Shown here one piece after another: positions 15,967 through 24,377 of a stretch of DNA of 64,000 nucleotides. The position numbers were made by a program, and so were the translations under genes. The notes below the pieces were generated by a model. That model was not told the origin of the DNA, did not search any database, and saw only the letters and a program-made list of their open reading frames with translations. The stretch comes from Rhodobacterales bacterium HKCCE4037 (GTDB lineage: Bacteria; Pseudomonadota; Alphaproteobacteria; Rhodobacterales; Rhodobacteraceae): NCBI GenBank assembly GCA_015689645.1, contig WVSM01000006.1, forward strand, positions 1 through 64,000. The letters are read 5' to 3'. Position 1 is the stretch's first letter. Every line of letters starts with the position of its first letter.

Positions 15967-17184
15967 TTAGCTTTCGGTGACTTGGGCCACGCGGCGAATG
16001 GTGTAGAGGATCGCGAGCAGGCCGAGAACCGACGGCACCAGCATCATCACGATCAGCGGGATCGCGCTGTCGGCACCGGTCAGGACGATGCCTGCGAAGA
16101 CCGAGAGTGCCGCACCGCCCGCCAGCATGATCGCCCCGCCAAGGCCGCTGGCCGTGCCAGCAAGATGCGGGCGGACGGACAGCATGCCGGAAGTCGCGTT
16201 CGGCAGGACCATGCCGTTGCCAAGGCCCACGAAGGTGGAAAAGCCGAAGAAGACGAATGGCGTTCGGAGGCCGGAGAGGCTGAGCGCCAGTGCGATTGCG
16301 AGGCCGGCAATGGTGATGACAGCGCCGTAGAGGATCATGCGGTTGATCCCGACGCGGGCCGAGAAGCGCCCCGATATGCCGTTGCCGAAGAAGTAGCCGA
16401 GGGCAGGGGCGCCGAAGAACAGCCCGACCTGGGCAGCGGAGAGGCCGAAGACCTCGGACCCGACATAGGGCGCGCCGCCGAGGTAGGAGAAGAACGCACC
16501 CGAGGCCAGCGCCGCGCAGGCGCAATAGCCCCAGAACCGTACCGAGCGCAGAAGTTCCGGATATTCGCGGAATTGCTCGGCAAAGCTGGCGTTCATCGTA
16601 GCGGCGGTTTCTCCCATATCGCGCAGGACCAGAAGCAGAACGAGGATGCCGAGCGCAAAGAGCAGCACGAAGTTCGCCTGCCAGCCGAAGGCCTGTTCCA
16701 GAACGCCGCCGATGACCGGGCCGACCATCGGCACGATCGCCATGCCCATGGTCACGTAGGCCAGTTGCGAGGCGGCCTTTTCGGCCTCGTGGATGTCGCG
16801 CACCACGGCGCGCCCAAGCACCAGCCCCACGACGATGACCGCCTGGATCATGCGGAAAGCAAGGAACACCTCGATCGACGGGGCGAACAGGCAGCCGAGC
16901 GTCGCGATCAGGAAGATGATGAAACCGGCGATCAGCACCGGCCTGCGCCCGAACCGGTCGGAGATCGGGCCGATGACAACCTGCAGGATCGCGTTCATTC
17001 CGAGGTAGAGCGACACCGACAGCTGCATCACGCGGTATTCGGTCTCGAAGTATTCCGCCATCACCGGCAGGGACGGTAGGAAGATGTTCATCGACAGCGC
17101 GCCGAGGCCCGTGATGACGATCAGTGTAAAAATATGCGGAGGCGTGGTGCGGTCGAGAAACCGTACCGGAAGGACCGTGCTCAT
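15967..17184 (-). CDS. Bcr/CflA-family MFS drug-type efflux transporter
   Basis: A 405-residue major facilitator protein with 12 predicted helices. It shows the MFS loop motif (GPISDRFGRRPVLIAGF) after helix 2 and RAVVRDIHEAEKAAS, typical of the Bcr/CflA subfamily of multidrug or metabolite exporters. The ATG at 17184 (MSTVLPVRFLDR) is preferred over 17250. It is divergent from pccB and shares the intergenic region holding TTTGCAAA sites, so PccR might also affect it. Substrate unknown. Confidence 0.88.
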   Translation of the reverse strand: MSTVLPVRFLDRTTPPHIFTLIVITGLGALSMNIFLPSLPVMAEYFETEYRVMQLSVSLYLGMNAILQVVIGPISDRFGRRPVLIAGFIIFLIATLGCLFAPSIEVFLAFRMIQAVIVVGLVLGRAVVRDIHEAEKAASQLAYVTMGMAIVPMVGPVIGGVLEQAFGWQANFVLLFALGILVLLLVLRDMGETAATMNASFAEQFREYPELLRSVRFWGYCACAALASGAFFSYLGGAPYVGSEVFGLSAAQVGLFFGAPALGYFFGNGISGRFSARVGINRMILYGAVITIAGLAIALALSLSGLRTPFVFFGFSTFVGLGNGMVLPNATSGMLSVRPHLAGTASGLGGAIMLAGGAALSVFAGIVLTGADSAIPLIVMMLVPSVLGLLAILYTIRRVAQVTES

Positions 17185-17243
17185 TTCGCGATAGGTAGGC
17201 GACGGCGCAGGGGAGGTCCATAGCACACGGACCTGTATACCGG

Positions 17244-17298
17244 TTTGCAAATTTGCGATGATGCAAGATGCTCTGCGAATGTATTTGCAAATATGCAG
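17244..17298. promoter_or_regulatory. PccR-type sites upstream of pccB
   Basis: Two TTTGCAAA octamers lie at 17244-17251 and 17284-17291, 40 bp apart, each followed by a second TGC. Read on the minus strand, the second forms TTTGCAAA-TACA-TTCGCA, which matches the TTTGCAAA-N4-TTTGCAA motif with one mismatch over the aligned bases. It is positioned about 65-120 bp upstream of the pccB ATG, as expected for the PccR activator. Confidence 0.75.
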
Positions 17299-17362
17299 GA
17301 TGACTCTGGCCTGGATGCGCTTCGCGCCCTAGGGTCTCCGCGACCTGACGGGGGAGAGCGAC

Positions 17363-18895
17363 ATGAAAGATATCGTCGAACAACTTGAAGAGCGCCGCGC
17401 CCGTGCCCGGCTGGGAGGGGGCGAAAACCGCATCGAAGCGCAGCACGCCAAGGGCAAGCTGACGGCGCGCGAGCGCATCGAGCTGCTGCTGGACGAGGAC
17501 AGTTTCGAGGAATTCGACATGTTCGTCGCGCACCGCGCCACCGAATTCGGGATGCAGGCGAACCGCCCGCCCGGCGACGGCGTGGTGACCGGCTGGGGCA
17601 CGGTGAACGGGCGGCAGGTCTACGTTTTCAGCCAGGACTTCACGGTCCTTGGCGGCTCGGTCTCGGAAACGCACGGTCAGAAGATCTGCAAGATCATGGA
17701 TATGGCGATGCAGAACGGCGCACCCGTTGTCGGCATCAACGACTCGGGCGGGGCGCGGATCCAGGAGGGGGTCGACTCGTTGGCGGCCTATGGCGAGGTC
17801 TTCCAGCGAAACATCGAGGCCTCCGGTGTCGTTCCCCAGATCTCGATGATCATGGGGCCCTGCGCGGGCGGGGCGGTCTATTCGCCCGCGATGACCGACT
17901 TCATCTTCATGGTGAAGGACTCGTCCTACATGTTCGTGACCGGGCCGGACGTGGTGAAGACGGTGACGAACGAGGTCGTGACGGCGGAAGAGCTTGGCGG
18001 GGCGACGACGCATACCAAGAAGTCCTCGGTCGCCGACGGCGCGTTCGAGAACGACGTCGAAGCGCTGAGCGAGGTGCGGCGGCTGATCGACTTCCTGCCC
18101 TTGTCAAACCGAGAGAAGCCGCCGGTGCGGCCCTTCTTCGACAGCCCGGACCGGATCGAGGAAAGCCTCGACACGCTGATCCCGGCCAACCCGAACCAGC
18201 CTTATGACATGAAGGAGCTGATCACGAAGATCGCCGACGAGGGCGATTTCTACGAGATCCAGGCCGCCTTCGCGGGCAACATCATCACCGGGTTCATCCG
18301 GCTTGAGGGGCAGACCGTGGGCGTGGTGGCGAACCAGCCGATGGTTCTGGCCGGCGTTCTGGACATCGACAGCTCGCGCAAGGCGGCGCGGTTCGTGCGG
18401 TTCTGCGATTGCTTCGAGATCCCGATCCTGTCGCTGGTGGACGTGCCCGGCTTCCTGCCCGGGACGGCGCAGGAATATAATGGCGTCATCAAGCATGGCG
18501 CGAAGCTGCTGTTCGCATATGGCGAAGCGACGGTGCCGAAGGTCACGGTCATCACCCGAAAGGCGTATGGCGGAGCCTATGACGTGATGGCTTCGAAGCA
18601 CCTGAAATCGGACGTGAATTACGCCTGGCCGACGGCCGAAATCGCGGTGATGGGCGCTAAGGGCGCGGTGGAGATCATCCATCGCAAGGATTTGGGCGAC
18701 CCCGAGAAGATCGCGGCCCATACCAGGGAATACGAGGATCGCTTCGCCAATCCCTTCGTCGCTGCCGAACGGGGCTTCATCGACGAGGTGATCCAGCCGC
18801 ATTCGACGCGCCGCCGGGTCTGCCGCGCCTTTGCCGCACTGCGCCGCAAGGTTCAGCAGCGGCCTTGGAAGAAGCACGACAACATTCCGCTCTGA
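17363..18895 (+). CDS. pccB: Propionyl-CoA carboxylase beta chain
   Basis: A 510-residue carboxyltransferase subunit. It moves the carboxyl group from biotin on PccA to propionyl-CoA to give (S)-methylmalonyl-CoA. Landmarks are the N-terminal [23 protein letters not shown]-type start (ERIELLLDE), [18 protein letters not shown] in the acyl-CoA-binding half, and [20 protein letters not shown] and [16 protein letters not shown] in the C-terminal half. Length is normal. GGGGAGA precedes the ATG. It lies downstream of PccR-type sites, and pccA follows 1.8 kb away rather than directly. Confidence 0.96.
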   Translation: MKDIVEQLEERRARARLGGGENRIEAQHAKGKLTARERIELLLDEDSFEEFDMFVAHRATEFGMQANRPPGDGVVTGWGTVNGRQVYVFSQDFTVLGGSVSETHGQKICKIMDMAMQNGAPVVGINDSGGARIQEGVDSLAAYGEVFQRNIEASGVVPQISMIMGPCAGGAVYSPAMTDFIFMVKDSSYMFVTGPDVVKTVTNEVVTAEELGGATTHTKKSSVADGAFENDVEALSEVRRLIDFLPLSNREKPPVRPFFDSPDRIEESLDTLIPANPNQPYDMKELITKIADEGDFYEIQAAFAGNIITGFIRLEGQTVGVVANQPMVLAGVLDIDSSRKAARFVRFCDCFEIPILSLVDVPGFLPGTAQEYNGVIKHGAKLLFAYGEATVPKVTVITRKAYGGAYDVMASKHLKSDVNYAWPTAEIAVMGAKGAVEIIHRKDLGDPEKIAAHTREYEDRFANPFVAAERGFIDEVIQPHSTRRRVCRAFAALRRKVQQRPWKKHDNIPL

Positions 18896-18907
18896 GGTCT
18901 CGGGGTC

Positions 18908-19324
18908 ATGATCCGCGCACTCGTTTTCCTTGTTGGCGTCGTCCTGATCGGTGTGGCGGTCTACTGGTTCCTGACGGACAGTCCCGCCACAGAGTTCTGT
19001 CCGCTGGACGACAGCGGGACGGCTCCGTCCGGGCGGGTTCTGGAGCTGTGTGACGTGGTCTACGAGGTGCAGTCGAACAATGATGTCTGGGCGGTGGTCC
19101 GGGTGCTGGACGCCGGACTTGTGACCAATGCGAACCTGGCGGACCATGACTGGGCCTGCGAGACGTGGGGGATTGCCGCGCTCGACAAGGAACCGCGCCC
19201 CGTGCGGGTGGTCGTCCAGATCATGACCGCGCCCTTCATGCGGGGTGAGGCGGCGCCGGGGATAACCCAGGCCATCGAAGCCTATTCCGTTCCGGGCGAC
19301 ACTTGCCAATGGGAGCTTTTGTGA
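18908..19324 (+). CDS. Membrane-anchored protein of unknown function
   Basis: A 138-residue protein starting 12 bp after pccB. Residues 3-22 form one hydrophobic anchor (ALVFLVGVVLIGVAVYWFL) and the rest would be periplasmic. The outer part has Cys in TEFCPL, LELCDV, WACETW and DTCQWEL. No family is recognised. Its close spacing suggests co-transcription with pccB, but no function follows from this. Confidence 0.75.
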   Translation: MIRALVFLVGVVLIGVAVYWFLTDSPATEFCPLDDSGTAPSGRVLELCDVVYEVQSNNDVWAVVRVLDAGLVTNANLADHDWACETWGIAALDKEPRPVRVVVQIMTAPFMRGEAAPGITQAIEAYSVPGDTCQWELL

Positions 19325-19590
19325 TGCGGCGTCAGATATTTGCCTGTGTTTCTTCACTCGTCGGGACGAGTGATGCAACTGAGTCACTATCCGCAATCCT
19401 TTGTGGAAAGGTCTGTGGAGAAATTGTGAGCCGTTGTAACGTCATCCTTGGCTGCACAATCGCAGCTGTACCTCGGATCGTGGCTGGGTCGCTGGATAGC
19501 AGATCTTTCGGCCCGGTCACACCGCGAGGCAAAAAGAAGAAGAAAACGGCACGGGCGGAATTGCAGACGCCACCCATGCCGCGAAGGCAG

Positions 19591-19628
19591 GTCCTGAGGC
19601 ACTATCCCCCAGTGTGCCCGAGCAGGAC
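19591..19628 (+). ncRNA. Candidate structured RNA/attenuator hairpin
   Basis: GTCCTG (19591-19596) pairs with CAGGAC (19623-19628). Inside, GGCAC (19598-19602) pairs with GTGCC (19614-19618) around a loop containing ATCCCCC. The next hairpin, 10 bp on, is a terminator. No known RNA family is recognised, and transcription is not shown. The start of any transcript is unknown. Confidence 0.35.
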
Positions 19629-19637
19629 GTTCCCCCT

Positions 19638-19672
19638 AACCGGGCGAGGCGTCAGTCTTGCCCGGTTTTTCC
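19638..19672 (+). terminator. Intrinsic terminator upstream of the gene at 19689
   Basis: AACCGGGC (19638-19645) pairs perfectly with GCCCGGTT (19660-19667), with a T-run at 19666-19670. It could end the pccB transcript or, because it lies right before an ORF with its ribosome site, act as an attenuator. Confidence 0.8.
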
Positions 19673-19688
19673 GTGGGAGGCCCCTCCC

Positions 19689-20054
19689 ATGCTGAAGCAC
19701 CGCGGCTTTCCCGGGCGGCTTCCGGGCACCGATTTCCAGTTCACGATCCGGCGCGACAACAAGGGCGGTGCCACCAGGCTGATTGCGCGCGAGCGTTACG
19801 CCGACCGTCGGCCCGCCGACCGGCGCGCCGACGCGGGTTTCATGGAAGCGCTCTGGATGTATTTCGGCGATGAACCGTTCGAACGCGGCAACCTTGACGC
19901 GGGACGGCTCAGCTGGCTCTTCGGGCGCGAGGTGATCCCGGCGGAAGACCCGTTCGATCCGGAAAGCTACGACGCCCTGTTGCGCATTGACGAGGCCCGC
20001 GCCCGTGCTGCCTTCCCCGAAGCCTTCGACGGCACCGGCATCTGGGAGGGGTGA
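19689..20054 (+). CDS. Conserved-looking protein of unknown function
   Basis: A 121-residue soluble protein with a GGGAGG ribosome site. It is rich in Arg, Asp and aromatic residues (FMEALWMYFGDEPFERGNL) and has no signal peptide or membrane helix. The codon pattern is GC-rich in third positions like its neighbours, which supports it being real. I do not recognise the family. Confidence 0.7.
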   Translation: MLKHRGFPGRLPGTDFQFTIRRDNKGGATRLIARERYADRRPADRRADAGFMEALWMYFGDEPFERGNLDAGRLSWLFGREVIPAEDPFDPESYDALLRIDEARARAAFPEAFDGTGIWEG

Positions 20055-20364
20055 TCGGCATGTTTTCGCCAGCGGTTTCCCGATATGAGCGGCCCGTCGC
20101 GCACGGATCGACGCTGCTCTGCCGAACCCTTTCGCGGCGGGAAAATCCTGTCATGGTCATCCTGCCGACCACTGTCCCCAGTTGTTTTTACCCGGTCGGC
20201 ACCCACAAGACGTGTTACCCTTCCCCTTTACGGCGGTCGGCTGGCTTGCCCAACCGACCGCCTTTTTTTGCCTTGGTGCAGGCACGGGAAATCCGGACTT
20301 ATCCACAAGGCGTTTCTTGTGTAGAGTTGCGCGCACGAGGCAAATCGACAGGAGACGCATCACA
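20055..20364. other. 310-bp gap between two small genes
   Basis: It holds a very strong intrinsic terminator at 20232-20269 and then the promoter and leader of the small lipoprotein gene. A TTATCCACAAG sequence near 20299 resembles a DnaA box, but it stands alone. No gene or tRNA is seen. Confidence 0.5.
20232..20269 (+). terminator. Strong intrinsic terminator
   Basis: GGCGGTCGG (20232-20240) pairs perfectly with CCGACCGCC (20254-20262), followed by seven T (20263-20269). It lies 178 bp after the upstream ORF, a distance that leaves room for an unannotated short transcript ending here. Confidence 0.85.
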
Positions 20365-20565
20365 ATGCGCACCAAGCTTTCCATCACCGCCCTTCTTGCG
20401 GCCGTCCTGGCCGTCTCGGGCTGCGTATCGTCCGATCTTGAACGCGCCGGTGTCGGCGCCGTCGTCGGGGGCGTCGGAACCGCCGTTGTCGGCGGATCGG
20501 TTGCAACCGGCGTGGTTGTCGGCGCAGCCGCAGGCGCGCTCTGCGACGACGTCAACCTGTGCTGA
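20365..20565 (+). CDS. Small glycine-zipper lipoprotein
   Basis: A 66-residue protein. Residues 1-19 are a lipoprotein signal with lipobox VSGC, Cys about residue 20, so it should be lipidated and attached to a membrane. The mature part is a Gly/Val-rich zipper (GVGAVVGGVGTAVVGGSVAT) ending with two more Cys. Such glycine-zipper lipoproteins are common minor envelope proteins. AGGAGA precedes the ATG, and a terminator follows, so it is a single-gene unit. Confidence 0.8.
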   Translation: MRTKLSITALLAAVLAVSGCVSSDLERAGVGAVVGGVGTAVVGGSVATGVVVGAAAGALCDDVNLC

Positions 20566-20608
20566 CATAACACGCGGGGCCACGCGCCCCGTCACATCCG
20601 ATTTCAAA

Positions 20609-20647
20609 GGCCACCCGGGCGCCGACTGCGCCGGTGTGGCCTTTTTT
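20609..20647 (+). terminator. Intrinsic terminator after the lipoprotein gene
   Basis: GGCCAC (20609-20614) pairs with GTGGCC (20636-20641). An inner GGCGC/GCGCC stem extends it, and six T follow. It separates the lipoprotein gene from pccA. Confidence 0.85.
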
Positions 20648-20689
20648 GCATCCACGGGCGTGAAGACCCGAAAGGAAGGGACGTAATCC

Positions 20690-22732
20690 ATGTTCAATAA
20701 GCTGCTGATCGCAAACCGCGGTGAAATCGCCTGCCGTGTCATCAAGACCGCGAAGCGCATGGGTATTCCCACGGTCGCCGTCTATTCGGATGCCGACGCG
20801 CAGGCGCTGCACGTGAAAATGGCTGACGAGGCGGTTCACATCGGCCCGCCGCCTGCATCTGAATCCTACATCGTGATCGACAAGATCATGAAGGCGATCC
20901 GCGACACGGGCGCCGATGCAGTCCACCCCGGCTATGGCTTCCTGTCCGAGAACAAGGCGTTCGCCGAGGCGCTGGAGGCCGAGGGTGTCGCTTTCGTCGG
21001 GCCGCCGGCGTCGGCCATCGAAAGCATGGGCGACAAGATCACCTCCAAGAAGATCGCGGCCGAGGCCGGGGTTTCCACGGTGCCCGGCCACATGGGCTTG
21101 ATCGAAGATGCCGCCGAGGCGATCCGCATCTCGGGTGAAATCGGCTACCCGGTGATGCTCAAGGCCTCCGCCGGCGGCGGCGGCAAGGGCATGCGTATCG
21201 CGTGGTCCGAGGACGAGGTGGCCGAGGGGTTCCAGGCATCGAAGAACGAGGCGGCCTCCAGCTTTGGCGATGACCGCATGTTCATCGAGAAATTCGTCAC
21301 CCAGCCCCGCCACATCGAGATCCAGGTTCTGGCCGACAAGCATGGCAACGCGATTTACCTGGGCGAGCGCGAATGCTCGATCCAGCGGCGCAACCAGAAG
21401 GTCGTGGAAGAGGCGCCTTCACCGTTCCTTGACGAGGCGACCCGAAAGGCGATGGGCGAACAGGCCGTCAGTCTCGCCAAGGCCGTCGGCTACACGAGCG
21501 CGGGCACCGTTGAATTCATCGTCGACGGGGAACGGAACTTCTACTTCCTCGAGATGAACACGCGCCTCCAGGTCGAGCATCCGGTGACGGAACTCATCAC
21601 CGGTGTCGACCTCGTGGAGCAAATGATCCGCGTCGCCGCCGGTGAGAAGCTGCCGATGGCGCAGGAGGACGTGACGCTGACCGGGTGGGCGATCGAATCC
21701 CGCCTCTATGCCGAAGACCCCTACCGCAACTTCCTGCCCTCCATCGGGCGGCTGACCCGCTATCGCCCGCCGGTCGAGGTGGCCGCCGGTCCGATGCTGA
21801 CCAATGGCAAGTGGCTGGAAGAGGGCCCCGAAGGCGATACCGCCGTGCGCAACGATACCGGCGTCTTCGAAGGCGGCGAGATCAGCATGTATTACGACCC
21901 GATGATCGCGAAGCTCTGCACCTGGGGGCCGGATCGGGATGCTGCGGTCGAGGCGATGCGCGTCGCGCTCGACGGGTTCGAGGTGGAGGGGATCGGGCAT
22001 AACCTGCCGTTCCTCAGCGCCGTGATGGATCATCCGAAATTCGCCAGCGGCGACATGACCACGGCCTTCATCGCCGAGGAATATCCGGACGGGTTCGAAG
22101 GCGTGACCCTGCCTGACGATGCGCTTGAGCGTGTCGCGGCGGCTGCGGCGGCGATGCACCGGGTGGCCGAGATTCGGCGCACCCGCGTGTCGGGCCGGAT
22201 GGACAACCACGAGCGCCGCGTGGGAAGCGATTGGGTGGTCAGCGCGCAGGGACAGCGCTTCGACGTGCAGATCAAGGCCGACCACGATGGCTCGACCGTG
22301 ACGATCGGCGACCGGACGCTGCGCGTTGCGAGCGATTGGACACCCGGCGATCAGTTGGCCCGCGTGTCCGTCGACGGCGTGCCACTGGTGATGAAGGTCG
22401 GCAAGATCCCGGCGGGCTTCCGGCTGCGCACGCGCGGCGCGGACCTGAAAGTGACCGTTCGCACCCCGCGTCAGGCCGAACTGGCCGAAAAGATGCCCGA
22501 GAAGCAGCCGCCCGATACGTCGAAATTGCTGCTCTGCCCGATGCCAGGGCTGATCGTGAAGGTGAACGTCGAGGTCGGTGACGAGGTGCAGGAAGGTCAG
22601 GCGCTTTGCACCGTCGAGGCGATGAAGATGGAGAACATCCTGCGCGCCGAGAAGAAGGGCGTGGTCTCGAAGATCAACGCCGGTGCGGGCGACAGCCTCG
22701 CCGTCGATGACGTGATCATGGAATTCGAATAG
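20690..22732 (+). CDS. pccA: Propionyl-CoA carboxylase alpha chain (biotin carboxylase)
   Basis: A 680-residue protein with an N-terminal biotin carboxylase ATP-grasp domain (MFNKLLIANRGEIACRVI; glycine-rich ASAGGGGKGMRIAW; EMNTRLQVEHPVTE), a BT linker domain, and a C-terminal biotin carrier domain with the biotinylated Lys in VEAMKMEN. It carboxylates its own biotin with ATP and bicarbonate for PccB. Length is normal for alpha-proteobacterial PccA. It has its own upstream terminator, so it is probably transcribed from its own promoter; no TTTGCAAA site is visible directly upstream. Confidence 0.96.
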   Translation: MFNKLLIANRGEIACRVIKTAKRMGIPTVAVYSDADAQALHVKMADEAVHIGPPPASESYIVIDKIMKAIRDTGADAVHPGYGFLSENKAFAEALEAEGVAFVGPPASAIESMGDKITSKKIAAEAGVSTVPGHMGLIEDAAEAIRISGEIGYPVMLKASAGGGGKGMRIAWSEDEVAEGFQASKNEAASSFGDDRMFIEKFVTQPRHIEIQVLADKHGNAIYLGERECSIQRRNQKVVEEAPSPFLDEATRKAMGEQAVSLAKAVGYTSAGTVEFIVDGERNFYFLEMNTRLQVEHPVTELITGVDLVEQMIRVAAGEKLPMAQEDVTLTGWAIESRLYAEDPYRNFLPSIGRLTRYRPPVEVAAGPMLTNGKWLEEGPEGDTAVRNDTGVFEGGEISMYYDPMIAKLCTWGPDRDAAVEAMRVALDGFEVEGIGHNLPFLSAVMDHPKFASGDMTTAFIAEEYPDGFEGVTLPDDALERVAAAAAAMHRVAEIRRTRVSGRMDNHERRVGSDWVVSAQGQRFDVQIKADHDGSTVTIGDRTLRVASDWTPGDQLARVSVDGVPLVMKVGKIPAGFRLRTRGADLKVTVRTPRQAELAEKMPEKQPPDTSKLLLCPMPGLIVKVNVEVGDEVQEGQALCTVEAMKMENILRAEKKGVVSKINAGAGDSLAVDDVIMEFE

Positions 22733-22822
22733 GGCGCGCGTGGGCCGGACAGCCTCCATAGGTCCCGCAGCGGTGGCGGCATGGTCCTTCGGCCTAAGCC
22801 CGGTGTTGCCGGAACTTTCGGC

Positions 22823-23317
22823 CTATCCGCCGGCGCGGATTTCTTCTTGCCTCAGCTGGAAATTGTCGATGGCGCGAATGATCTCGCGCACGTCGCGCGG
22901 GGCCGGTCGGCGCAGGCCGACGCTGCCATCCTTGGCGACGATCACGATGGAGAACCCACGCGGGCGCAGCGCCGTGCGGATGTCGGACCGGGCGGAAGGA
23001 TCGGTATCGACGATGATGACCACGTCCCGCTCCAGCAGGGCCTCGGGACGTTGGGACAAAAGCTCCATCTGCTCGACGAAACGCGGGTCGGCAGGCGTGT
23101 CGGCGAACACGACGATGGGGCGCGCCACCCAGAGGAATTCGTCCAACGTCAGCCCTTGGGCGTCGCGCGGCGCAAGCGGGTCGACGGCCTCGACCTCCAC
23201 CTCGTCGGGCTCCGCGTCATCGGCCATTGCGATCGTCGCGTCGCCGGCATCCTGCGCGGCGGCCGCAGCGGGGGAGAGGGCCATCAAGGCCAGCAGGAAA
23301 AGGGTCGTAGGTCGCAT
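22823..23317 (-). CDS. DUF4174-family exported protein
   Basis: A 164-residue protein with a signal peptide (residues 1-22, ending AAAAAQD), an acidic linker, and a thioredoxin-like region (PIVVFADTPADPRFVEQMELL, then DVVIIVDTD) as in DUF4174 proteins. No CxxC pair is present, so redox activity is not expected. GGAGG precedes the ATG at 23317. It is convergent with pccA. Confidence 0.8.
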   Translation of the reverse strand: MRPTTLFLLALMALSPAAAAAQDAGDATIAMADDAEPDEVEVEAVDPLAPRDAQGLTLDEFLWVARPIVVFADTPADPRFVEQMELLSQRPEALLERDVVIIVDTDPSARSDIRTALRPRGFSIVIVAKDGSVGLRRPAPRDVREIIRAIDNFQLRQEEIRAGG

Positions 23318-23462
23318 GGGGCCTCCAGTTCCCTCAGATATAGGCAAGCCGAACACGATTTCGAATAGATTAACGCGTCGAAACCGTATGTTGACCGGAT
23401 ATTCATGGATTTGGCGGAAAACGGGAGCAAGCCCTCTGTTCGTTCCGCGAAAGGTCCATGCG

Positions 23463-24377
23463 ATGGACGTGATCCTGCATGTCGGCGCACACCGTACCGC
23501 GACCGCGACGTTTCAACATCATCTCGCTGCCCATCGCAAAACGCTGACCGCTGCGCGCACGGTCTACTGGGGCCCGAAGATCATTCGCGGCGGGTTGTTC
23601 CGGACCATGGCGGCGGGCACCGCGCCAATCCTGCCCTGGCAGGCCGATCACGCGGCGAAACGGGTGGCCCTGCGGGCCGAACAGCTGCGGCAGGACGGTG
23701 TACGCTCCGTGATCCTGAGCGATCCGAACATGCTCGGCAGCCTGCGGACAATGCTGGAAGACACCCGGATCTATCCCGACTGCGGGCGGCGTATCGGGGA
23801 ATTTGCGCGCGGGTTCCATCGGCACCGTGTGACGATCGGCATCGGACTGCGGTGCTATTCCTCGTGGTGGACCTCCGCGCTGGCATCGCGGCTGATGCAG
23901 GGCGGGCCCTTGCCCCGCACCCGCCTGAGGGAGTTCATGGTCACCCAGCCGCGCCGCTGGCGTCACGTGATCGAGGACGTGGCCCGTGCCGTCCCCGACG
24001 CCCGCGTGCTGGTCTGGACGCACGAGGCGATGGCATCGCGGCCGCAACATGTCCTGGCCGAACTTGCGGAGATCGCGACCGATCCGGTCAGCCTTCCCAT
24101 CCTGAACGCCGCCCCCCGCGCGACGGAATTGCAGCGCCTTCTGCGCGACTGTGATCTCGACCCCGACGAATTCACCTGGCGCGACGGACGCCTGAAACCG
24201 TTCGAGGCCCATGAGGCCGAGGCGCTGCGCGCCGAATACCACGACGATCTGACCTGGCTGGCCAACGGGGCCGGCGGGTTGGCCGATTACATCGACACGA
24301 GCCCGGCACAGACCGGACCGCAGACAGTTGAAGGAAGAGGATCCCCCGATGACGGAGAAAACCGATACCTGGCGTGA
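23463..24377 (+). CDS. Sulfotransferase-like protein
   Basis: A 304-residue protein beginning [20 protein letters not shown]. This is a variant of the 5'-phosphosulfate-binding loop of PAPS-dependent sulfotransferases (usually GxxKTGTT or GAHRTGTT). A second family-like site may be [10 protein letters not shown] at about residues 129-138. The last 29 bp overlap the methylmalonyl-CoA mutase start. Its substrate is unknown and its place in a propionate locus is unexplained. One of three such genes in the window. Confidence 0.7.
   Translation: MDVILHVGAHRTATATFQHHLAAHRKTLTAARTVYWGPKIIRGGLFRTMAAGTAPILPWQADHAAKRVALRAEQLRQDGVRSVILSDPNMLGSLRTMLEDTRIYPDCGRRIGEFARGFHRHRVTIGIGLRCYSSWWTSALASRLMQGGPLPRTRLREFMVTQPRRWRHVIEDVARAVPDARVLVWTHEAMASRPQHVLAELAEIATDPVSLPILNAAPRATELQRLLRDCDLDPDEFTWRDGRLKPFEAHEAEALRAEYHDDLTWLANGAGGLADYIDTSPAQTGPQTVEGRGSPDDGENRYLA

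Larger units (their letters stand above)
19325..19688. other. 364-bp gap with a possible structured RNA
   Basis: No convincing gene: the only long frame ends in lysine- and proline-rich residues with no domain and runs through a terminator. The right end holds a nested hairpin at 19591-19628 and then a strong intrinsic terminator. This pattern, ending 17 bp before the next gene, fits a small RNA or a 5' attenuator for the gene at 19689. Confidence 0.45.

Noticed and set aside
19303-19695. A 130-codon frame in the gap after the membrane protein
   Set aside because: It runs through an intrinsic terminator and holds a Lys run; no domain, so it is treated as non-coding.
20566-20689. A PccR site directly upstream of pccA
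   Set aside because: Only TTTTTTGCAT from the terminator tail is present; there is no TTTGCAAA pair.
22740-23462. Upstream extension of the sulfotransferase-like gene at 23463
   Set aside because: The open frame runs through the opposite DUF4174 gene; the part from 23463 alone contains the sulfotransferase motif.
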